Positions 55,467 through 64,000 of a stretch of 64,000 nt of DNA are shown one piece after another. The notes below the pieces were generated by a model. It had not been told where the DNA came from. It ran no database searches and worked only from the letters and a program-made list of their open reading frames with translations. Source of the DNA: Gibbula magus (taxonomy: Eukaryota; Mollusca; Gastropoda; Trochida; Trochidae); contig OW388296.1 in the NCBI GenBank assembly GCA_936450465.1, positions 15,125,867-15,189,866 of the forward strand, in the 5' to 3' direction. Numbering within the stretch: the first letter of the stretch is position 1; every line of letters starts with the position of its first letter. Position numbers and translations under genes: made by a program.

Positions 55467-56805
55467 TTAATGACAGAAAACGTGATCATTAAGTTATATT
55501 GGTGCCAGTTATCTGGAGTATGTTAACTATAGCATACACACACACTTTTACTTCCATGGATAAATAGACTTAAAAGCAGACTTGTGTCAGAAATCCGTCA
55601 CTGAACACTGACTGAGTTTTTAAGGAAAGAAATGAGCGGTCATCATCGACTACATGACTAACAACGTACGAGAAAGCAGCATTTCAGTTTGTATTATGAT
55701 CAATAAGCTCTTCAGACTTGTGGCCGATTGACAACGGTTCAGACATATACGTGTAAGAGTAACAGGACCAACATGCCTAAGGAGACATATTGTCACTGTA
55801 CCTATTGTCACTGTACCTATTGTCACTGTACTTATTGTCACTGTACCTACAGGAATAATGGAACGATGTCATCGACGTCTGACGTTTGCAGTCTATTGTT
55901 TTAAGGTTACAGAAATTCAAGGAACCTTAAGGAGAGATGGGACGAAGAAATCAAATTTTTTAGAATGCGTTTATTTTTTCAAAATAGCAAGTTTATTATG
56001 TCTTTTATCCGAAAATGTGAGAAAATTTGGGGGTCACCGAACGATTTAAAAAGTTATTGGCATTAATAATAATAATAATACACCCGTCGGCAAATTACGT
56101 CATTTTTGACTGATTTGGTGTATTTAAATTAAGGCTCGCTTTTAACGAATAAACTCCGAATCCTTTCAGATACATTTCAATCACATACGGGGATGTATAG
56201 CAAATCTATATTTTGAAAATTAATGATGCTGGAAAGAGCAACAAAATTGAATTAAGCACTTTTTAATTAAAAACGGTATTTTTATCATCGTGTTTCGCAT
56301 GTTCAACAGGATTTGTCACTAACACGCATTGTTTAGATATTGATAAAACTTTAATATGATGTGCGCAGTTAACTGAACAAACGAATTCAGAAATAATAAT
56401 AGGGGGTCACCGAACGTTTTTCATCACTTTAACGTCATTTTTTAAATTACCTACATAAACGTAAAAAAAAAGACGTCACGGCATTTTTGATGATTTCAAG
56501 TGTAACTTTGACGCCCACCATGTACTCGTTATTGAACATAGTATCAATCTAAGCGTGCACGGTGAAATAATAACTATCAATTGATTATACCAGGCTATTT
56601 AAATTCGTCACAAACTTGTGATGCGCATGTAATTCGAATAACACACGTAGTAACATATTGACCGCGAATATAGGTGACGATAACGTTAAGCGGCATGTCG
56701 TAAAATGGCCGTTAAAAGGGCGTTACGGTAAATTTAAGCGCTCCCCCTATGCCCAAAACAACGTAATCCATATATTTTGAGACTTATTCATAACAATACA
56801 TTGTT

Positions 56806-57375
56806 GTCGCAAAATGTTGTCGTAAGCGAGTTCGATTTCTGCGTCCCATCTTTCCTAAAACTTGTGAAATGTAACAGTGTGTGATGCTTGGAATGAATGG
56901 GATGTCTATATTCCATTGTTTGTTAAACATTTGAAACCATGTTTGACATATTTTATTTTACGAAAGTAATAATTTCTTCCAAATATTGTTTTTTATACTT
57001 TTCACTTTTATTTATAATCCATCATCCATAATAAATTGTATATGTCCGGGTTCCTTTTACTGAATAAGGACAAAAAACGCGGTACGTAATTTATTCCTCG
57101 TTTACTCTTCCGGTTAAAGTTTTTAATATTTCATTCGAAAATATTACGGATACCAACTATTTGTGTTATGTTACAATCTGGTAAGGAAGAGAGAATGTAA
57201 AACTGCTATTCTCTTGTTCAGTCATCATTTCATATGGTGTTTAATATTTGTATGTATTCTTTGTTGTTGTACTTATACATTGCGGCTATATTCTCATAAT
57301 CTGTTTAAATAGTTAAAGATTGCAAAATTATAGTTTATGTAAAATTGAATGCTGCTAAGTTAAAACGTTTCAAAA
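56806..57375. other. Non-coding spacer
   Basis: AT-rich, no ORF or repeat recognised, between the tandem duplication and the next MITE. Confidence 0.4.
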
Positions 57376-57377
57376 TG

Positions 57378-58587
57378 TAAAGGCACTGTAACACTTTTTT
57401 GTTGCAATTTTTATATGTTTACATTTGCAATTTATATTAAAGATTTATGCAGTTTATCCTAAGAGGGCAAAACAGCCCATTACACGACCATATTATCCGT
57501 ATTCTTAGAAAATGGTTTTGTTCCTGTAAAACGAAAACCGCTAGCGGCCATGTTAGTGTGATAGTCCAGCAGATATGTGGGAAAATTGTGCTATTTGTGA
57601 TACAAGCATGAAATTTTCTACAGTGATAGTTCATGCTGTTAGGAATGTTTTTGGATATAGGGACATTCAAAAAAATTCCTAGGGCCGAAATGGCGGCCAT
57701 TTTGAAAATGGCCGTTTTCGGGCAGTAATCGACGCAGCATCCATGTCTATATAACTCGATTTACTTATTAAAGATGGACACCTATTTGTGATACAAGCAT
57801 GAAATTTGCTACAGTGATAGTTCATGCTGTTAGGAATGTTTTTGGATATAGGGACATTCAAAAAAATTCCTAGGGCCGAAATGGCGGCCATTTTGAAAAT
57901 GGCCGTTTTCGGGCAGTAATCGACGCAGCATCCATGTCTATATAACTCGATTTACTTATTAAAGAAGGACACCTATTTGTGATACAAGCATGAAATTTGC
58001 TACAGTGATAGTTCATGCTGTTAGGAATGTTTTTGGATATAGGGACATTCAAAAAAATTCCTAGGGCCGAAATGGCGGCCATTTTGAAAATGGCCGTTTT
58101 CGGGCAGTAATCGATGCAGCATCCATGTCTATATAACTCGATTTACTTATTAAAGAAGGACACCTATTTGTGATACAAGCATGAAATTTGCTACAGTGAT
58201 AGTTCATGCTGTTAGGAATGTTTTTGGATATAGGGACATTCAAAAAGATTCCTAGGGCCGAAATGGCGGCCATTTTGAAAATGGCCGTTTTCGGGCAGTA
58301 ATCGACGCAGCATCCATGTCTATATAACTCGATTTACTTATTAAAGAAGGTCACCTATTTGTGATACAAGCATGAACTTTGATAGAGTGATAGTTCATGC
58401 TGCTAGGAATGTTTTTGGAACAAATCGAGGATCGAAAATTGATTCGGGTTGCTTAACCGAACCAAAACCATTCTTTTTAGAATTCTATTTATTGATTGAG
58501 GAGGAATGTTTTGCGATTAGTAACAGTTCCATTCCATTTTGTGAGATCCATTTATTTCCATTACAAATCGTGCTACAGCACCTTTAA
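57378..58587. mobile_element. Related MITE carrying a 191-bp tandem array
   Basis: Ends aaaggcactgtaacactttt and cgtgctacagcaccttt match the TTAA MITEs at 50,174 and 54,964. TTAA remains on the right (58,584-58,587) and is mutated on the left. The unique interior shares aaaccgctagcggccatg-like sequence. Confidence 0.75.
57585..58385. repeat. 191-bp tandem repeat, about 4.2 units
   Basis: tgtgatacaagcatgaaatt recurs at intervals of 191 bp (about 57,597, 57,788, 57,979, 58,170, 58,361). Each unit holds ccgaaatggcggccattttg and aaaatggccgttttcgggca. The middle three are nearly identical. Identical 70-residue minus-strand frames are a by-product of the repeat. Confidence 0.97.
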
Positions 58588-58628
58588 CATCAAGGATGTT
58601 TTCTAAACTTTCCTCCAGTTTTCCCAGA

Positions 58629-59403
58629 ATGTCTTCAATGATCATAAGGGGCGCCACAGCTCTGCACTATGACGGTGTTGTCGACATGGGTGTTTTCTAT
58701 GATGGGTTTTATTTGACTACATTCCATTCTTTTACCACCAATTCATCAACAATCCAAATGATCTCTCTTTTGTTTGTGAAGTTGACGGGGAAATTGTAAG
58801 TAGCAAATCATTTTCATAAACAGAAACATTTGATTCCAAAAATTGTACAATTTTCATGGGAAGCACACAAGAAAATGTGACCCTTTTTGGACCAGTTTAT
58901 TTCTTAACATATGACATGATTATGTTGAGAAAGCAAAAATGAGACAAATGTATGATTTTTATTAACAATCGAACCTTTTCCTAAGAGACATGTTAGTTGA
59001 TGAGGTGAAGATGAGCTGCTGAATGGATTGACAACTCATGGTGGCAGACTTATATAATATAATATATCAATATATGAATATTCGAACGACATCCACCTCC
59101 AAGTATCGATGACAAGTATATATCATGTCTCCTGCACATTATGTAATTGCTTTCAAACATTAAATAGATTTTAATTAACTCTAGGTTGGGGTCCACTGTG
59201 CTTTGATACATGATGGTGGCCGACTGCTTCAAGCAAGAACTCGTCGAGTGATACCAAAGCACCAAAGGAAAGGTTATGCCAGGACCCTGTCCGAACGCCT
59301 GCGTCGAGATGCAGCCACGTACACATTCAATTAAGTACTATTTTGCAAATTTGGAGTCGATTGGGCCAGTCTGTGCCGTGACGTGGAACGTCTAGATACA
59401 ATA
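58629..59403 (+). pseudogene. Third NAT16-like acetyltransferase paralogue, decayed
   Basis: Exon 1 (58,629-58,795): MSSMIIRGATALHYDGVVDM then, after a net +5-nt frameshift near 58,702, DYIPFFYHQFINNPNDLSFV and CEVDGEI before donor gtaagt. Exon 2 (59,185-59,403): VGVHCALIHDGGRLLQARTR, KHQRKGYARTLSERL, an in-frame TAA at about 59,332, then FGVDWASLCRDVERLD before gtaagt. Splice positions match the two intact minus-strand genes. No third exon was found. It lies in opposite orientation to them, and exon 1 starts just beyond a MITE end. Confidence 0.82.
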
Positions 59404-60335
59404 GTAAGTTAACATTATTCCCAGGTGCCATGTGAAGTGGAAACAAACAATTTGAACATAGACAATTTGGGCGATTAAAGAGGTGATACGCAAAGGACAG
59501 GATGACATACTGTAAGCCGATTGGTAAATTGCAAATGTTTAGCTCTTCAGGCCTGAAAGGCCCGATGGGCTGATGGCATGGCATGTCGTCCGGCGTCCGT
59601 CCGTCTGTGTACCCTGGAGAATGTGGATGATGTGTTGAAAGAAGTGTGTAAGTTTCATCATTTGAATAGTGTATTCAGTAATAACAGTGTGTTGTGTATT
59701 AATAGCATTTTCTATTGTTAGGTGATGTTCAGTTGATATTTAATTGTCTTCATTGTCGTGTTAAATAAAGAGCAATAAGAATGAAAATGGCACCATTTTA
59801 TTGTCTTCACTTTTGAGACATCTACGTACAAAAATACAACTAATTTATAATAGTATAAATGCGATACAAGCAAACTACGAATACACAAATTGATTGTTTA
59901 CCAAATCTGTAATCAAAGATTCACAAATGATAAGATGTATACAATCTGCAATATGGTTGCTATACAGTGAGACATTATACCTCTTCATTCTCGGTTGGAT
60001 GAATCACCATCTGAAACATATAAATGTTGATTTATAAAAGGAGAGCCAAACATATCATATTGAACATAACAAAGAAAATCAAAGATACAAGGATTAGAGG
60101 AAGATAGATAGGACATATTGTTAATTAACTATATATTGACCATAATGAAGCCCAATACTCAACTTCATTTACACCTAGTGTTACAACCACTACATTACTA
60201 TTATGTATATCCCATTCATTCATTAAAATTGACCTAGAGTTTGTGTTCAGAGTCACGAATGTCAAACGTTCTTAATGGTATTTATATCAAGAAATAATCA
60301 GTGTTGGTCAAACTTATCGTCTAATTGCTTATGCC
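59404..60335. other. Intergenic stretch with polyadenylation signals on both strands
   Basis: AATAAA on the plus strand at 59,764-59,769 and on the minus strand at 59,802-59,797. A minus-strand acceptor-like atatgtttcag precedes a short frame MVIHPTENEEV at about 60,014; this could be a 3' exon of the gene at 60,976-62,651, unproven. The phrase at 59,580-59,610 (cgtccggcgtccgtccgtc) looks like a repeat remnant. Confidence 0.35.
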
Positions 60336-60339
60336 GTTT

Positions 60340-60590
60340 CAGTAAAGTCACAATATAAGGATGAAAAGTTGTGATTTTATTTCACGCCACTATTTCGATG
60401 AGTTCAGGAAATCCCAAAACAACGATTTTGAAGGCGTGTTTTTCAGAAACATAAAAAAAATGTTTCCAAAATTTAGAATGTAGGTCAGTAGGCTTCTGGA
60501 CACATGCTGTTATTATCTTCAAGTCGAATTTATCACTCATGGATCCAACAATATTGCATTTTTGTAGGAAAAGATTCTTTTGTCACGTAA
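60340..60590. mobile_element. Decayed copy of the 0.33-kb MITE
   Basis: Shares aaaacaacgattttgaaggc, cagtaggcttctggac and tttgtaggaaaagattctttt with 21,790-22,010 and 40,740-40,915. Ends lost. Confidence 0.55.
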
Positions 60591-60975
60591 TGTTTATTGT
60601 TTACTGGCACTGCAACGTTAACCACATGTGAAGTTTATCGCAAATATGATGAGCAACGGAAATTAAAATACCAGTTTTCGCACGCCATATCCATATGGAA
60701 GATTTGTCATTTCATCTCTGTTGTGCATCATATTTTTCACCCGTGCAGCAACGTATGTCAATATTTCAATATTTGCTACTTGAATTATTTAAATTTTAGT
60801 TTTACTACCTCTACTGTTTCCAGCACTAGAACTGTTCGTTAAATAACTACGAAACTGGGGTTATATCCTATTTGATAAAGAATTATAGTTCCTTACCAAT
60901 ACCTCTTGTTAATTCTATCAATTATATCGAGATGTTGTCCAAACATTACCATAATGAAAGTGCACACCTTGTGAT

Positions 60976-62651
60976 TCATGTAAACCGACGACATGTCCCA
61001 ACAAAGTCAAATTCATTCCATCCAATGTTCTTCTTAGCAACAGTGCTGTTCTTGTGCAAGCACAGCAGAGATTTCCCACATCTTTAATATACATAAAATA
61101 AAAATAAAAACAATAACTGAAATGTATGATAAAACATAAATGAGGGTTAATGAGTAATAAAAACACATCGAACGTCACATTCGGCAGGGGCAATATCTTG
61201 TGATCTTACAATCAAGCCAAACAGCGACGAGGCGAGGATGGGCTGTGATTGGTTGAGTTTAAGGAAGGTGAAAGGTCACAGACAAGGTCACAAGACCGAG
61301 CAATACTCGGATCAAGAAAACAACAAGGTACGGATGTTAGTTTGATCCCATTTTAAAGAGATTGTGCAATTATACAAGATTTAGTCTTACGATATGGTAC
61401 AAGTTAAACCGTATCTTTCAATTTTCCTGATCCAACAAATGCAGTTTTCTAAACAGAAGCAGCGGTCTTGTTATAATATTGTGACAGATTTGAAAAGTAT
61501 GTTTTATTACTGCCGATGACACTATTAATCGTTCGGTGACACTTACATTTTCTTACATTTCCAGATTAAGGACAAACTCAACTGGCTATTTTGACTAAGT
61601 AAATGAATTCTAAATTTGTATTTATACGTTCAATTTCTCCTTTATAATAAGACATGCTGAAGAGTAAGCAATATTTACGCTTAGCGAGCAATGTAGGTCT
61701 TCGCAAAACAAGAACACCATGTGATTTCAAATGGTTAATTGATAAAACTGGCTGTATTCAGCAGAGTGCAAGTTCTTGCTTAGTAAGATAATAATGTTTA
61801 CTATGCCATCTTCGTTTTATTCTGCTTGGGAACCACAAAATCAGTTGAACGTTGCGGTACTTACGAGTTACCTGTCAACCAGTTAACGTAAAACTTATAA
61901 ATCTACACTAAATGACGGGAAAGGACCAGAACGAGTCAGCGACATTCGGCATGAACCTGCTTAAGTGTAATGCCCATCACAATAATATTCGATAAAAGGC
62001 ATACTGATTTAAGAGCAGAATACGAAAAGTTCATAACTGGGATAGTCATCACATTTGTGTACATTGTGATTAATAAGAAAAATACTGTATTTTTAATAAA
62101 TTTATAACTTTTCAATAACAATATATATTTCTTTACAGAATTTACGCATAGTAAAAAATAATTTATCATTAAAATGATCAACAATGTTTTCTTATGCCGT
62201 AGCAAAGCTTTTCACACAATCTGCGCAGATGAATGGGTTGATTTTATTTTTAATGAATGTCCGCTATTATAAAATCAAAAGTCATCAAAATATTACCCTC
62301 ATCCATATCTTACAACTTGATTACGTTATAATCATTTACATGTATGTGAAAACAGTTCTTGTCTCGAACTTCGTTTCCATAATTAAAAAATACCCCGATA
62401 AAATCCTCCCCTTAAAGGCATTGGTTTGGTACTCACGGTGGGGTGAAGCTACTGCAGACTGCACGGTATCTCAGGGCGCACTCGCTGCAGCACCCACACG
62501 GTCTTCGTACAACTTGGCACCGTCGGATTGGCAGGACGGGACAGTTGGCTAGCACTTCCGCTGAACAGCCGCAGTTACCAACGTCGCCAAGTTGAGCTGT
62601 AGGCTCCCCACAGAGAAGTAAGAGAAGCAGTGTGAGAAGTACTCGTGTCAT
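60976..62651 (-). CDS. Secreted IGFBP-domain peptide, perlustrin-like
   Basis: Two exons on the minus strand: 62,651-62,437 (71 codons plus 2 nt, donor gtgagt) and 61,081-60,976 (acceptor tattaaag, stop TGA). The phase-2 junction codes Pro, giving 106 residues. Signal peptide MTRVLLTLLLLLLCGEPTAQ, then a mature chain with exactly 12 cysteines, the number in IGFBP N-terminal domains. The signature PCGCCSEC is followed by C-SSFTPPCGKSLLCL and a final GTC. The closest remembered relative is perlustrin, the abalone-nacre protein of the same layout that binds insulin/IGF. The role here (shell matrix or insulin-peptide binding) is inferred. The second exon does not begin with ATG and is seen only through the splice. 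Confidence 0.85.
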
Positions 62652-62687
62652 TGTTGCGATGTGATGAAGAGCGAGGGTTGTTTGAGG

Positions 62688-62695
62688 TTATATAG
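62688..62695 (-). promoter_or_regulatory. TATA box of the IGFBP-like gene
   Basis: Minus strand ctctatataacctc places TATATAA about 37 nt before the ATG at 62,651. Initiation about 30 nt downstream would leave a 5' leader of only about 10 nt. Confidence 0.6.
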
Positions 62696-62699
62696 AGAC

Positions 62700-64000
62700 T
62701 CTAGGCCCAGACCTTTCCGTGTTTAGGGCGGGTTTATCTTGTTGGAGATGTTTTAAGGTTTTCCCACACGATCAGGTAAACAATGATTAGTTTTCCAGAA
62801 ATGCTTGGTCATCGTTTTTACAACAAGAAACGAATTCAAATTAACTTAACACGTTTGAGAGTATCGACTGCGGGAGTACGCCGGTTACACATTCCATCGC
62901 CAAAGGTTTTAATGTTAAAAAAATACATTCACAAATATACGTAATTCGCTTCCTTTTATACCAAATACTATCTCAGGTATAAATAAAATTATGCATAAGG
63001 ATGTCTATTATTTTCAACGATACGCCTTATTCTGTATATGGCTCACACCATTAAGAAATCAGGTCCCCGAGAGGTATTAGCCGACTCATATATCCGATCC
63101 CCGAGTACACCACGGCCGTGTTCAAGAGAGGTTTCAAAGTACGCGATTGCTCAATGTAGTACTATGTAGCAAGGCGAGCAAACTTCGAGGAAATTGCACT
63201 GTGTCGTTCAAGAGAGAGTGAGCGCTATTTGAGCGTTACTTGAGCGCTACATTGAGCGATCAATGAGCAATTTAAGCGCTCGCTGTTATGTAATGGAGCC
63301 CACATGTATACGCTTGAATTATCATAGGCCGATGTATTACTATACCAGTGATAAACGTTTGAAGTATTTATACCTGGGATCAGCTCTTTGAATATACTAA
63401 TGTTTGGAAATGCTCCCAACAAGTGGACTATTATTATTATGGTAGAAACTTTACAAAATTCATGTACATGTGTATGAAAACTAAACCGTCAGACAAAAGA
63501 AAGTAATCACCTCAGTTGGTTTCGATTAATTCAACATTTAGAGGAAATCCGATCCATAACACGATACAATAATACTTATATGCAGTAGTTTGAATGAAAT
63601 AATTGGTGACTGTGGTTAAATTTTAGTTAAAATATCTTTGTTTAATGAAGACAGGGATAAGAAATTAAATTCACACCAACATGACCCCTACAGTGTTTAC
63701 AATGTTGTAAATGTGTGCAGATCCAGGCACATTTATTAATTGTCACACAGAATGTGTATTGTATGTCGATGAACTAAACTAATTTTTAAAGAAATTCAGA
63801 ATGTCATTATTTTTTTTCAATTTAAAAATATGTAGAAGTATCCTTTGACTGCTGTCTAAACGCCTGTACTTTTCAGTTTTAGATTATGACATTTGCAATC
63901 ATACATATGATAAAATCAACTGAGGTGCAAAGTACTGTCTTTTGCCTTGCAGTTTAGAAATGAAGCCATATAATGGTAAATACATTTTGATAGGTAAAAT
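62700..64000. other. No gene recognised; upstream flank of the IGFBP-like gene
   Basis: AT-rich. A cluster of gagcg words (gagcgctatttgagcgttac, ttgagcgctacattgagcga) lies at 63,220-63,285, and an ATTATTATT run at 63,430. No convincing coding frame. Confidence 0.4.

Larger units (their letters stand above)
52006..56805. repeat. Tandem duplication, unit 2 (about 4.8 kb)
   Basis: The left junction joins cataacaataca to the 21-bp repeats (catagtttcatctaattag) without the foldback terminus. The right end, at acttattcataacaataca (56,802), then continues into unique ttgttgtcgcaaaatg. Near identity to unit 1 implies a recent event. Confidence 0.92.

Noticed and set aside
57679..58273. Three identical 70-residue minus-strand frames
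   Set aside because: They overlap each other and recur with the 191-bp repeat; not separate genes.
63225..63422. Minus-strand 65-residue frame with NTSNVYHWYSNTS
   Set aside because: No start context, splice partner or family resemblance; length expected by chance.

Overview
The window is animal genomic DNA: split genes with GT-AG introns, AT-rich non-coding sequence and many nested transposable elements. A plexin, a GNAT gene of the NAT16/histidine N-acetyltransferase type, a 12-cysteine IGFBP-like secreted peptide resembling molluscan perlustrin, a SINE family with tRNA heads and CTCACT-rich tails, and Penelope, DIRS and Tc1 elements together point to a mollusc, probably a gastropod. The species cannot be named from the sequence.

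Positions 1-19,878 (+) hold the 3' part of a plexin receptor gene. I assembled 18 coding exons, and every junction keeps the reading frame. They cover the last IPT region, the transmembrane helix, the split GAP domain with the Rho-GTPase-binding domain between its halves, and the stop codon. The introns carry a Penelope-like element (PLE), PLE end fragments with hammerhead-ribozyme-like cores, MITEs, two SINEs, and a 3.66 kb PIF/Harbinger-like TIR element that encloses LINE debris.

About 20,300-34,590 (copy A) and 39,050-50,130 (copy B) are an old direct segmental duplication. Each copy carries a complete three-exon NAT16-like acetyltransferase gene on the minus strand. The copies were then colonised independently. 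A has an L1-like LINE, plus a composite DIRS-like element (tyrosine recombinase and Gag-like zinc-finger ORF, no reverse transcriptase) that stretches intron 2 from about 0.3 to 7.3 kb. B has (TA)n arrays, a PLE palindrome, MITEs, a 64-bp VNTR, a foldback element and a Tc1 element. The foldback and Tc1 sites are visibly empty in A.

About 47,000-56,800 is a much younger tandem duplication of about 4.8 kb. It carries the foldback element (arms of 21-bp repeats built on the palindrome TCTAATTAGA), the putative first exon/promoter of the acetyltransferase, a dead Tc1 transposon and a TTAA-flanked MITE. The centre of the foldback element is inverted between its two copies.

From 57,378 to the end: a related MITE filled with a 191-bp tandem repeat; a decayed third acetyltransferase paralogue on the plus strand (58,629-59,403); and, on the minus strand, a two-exon gene (60,976-62,651) for a 106-residue secreted IGFBP-domain peptide with a TATA box. 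The last 1.3 kb shows nothing recognisable.
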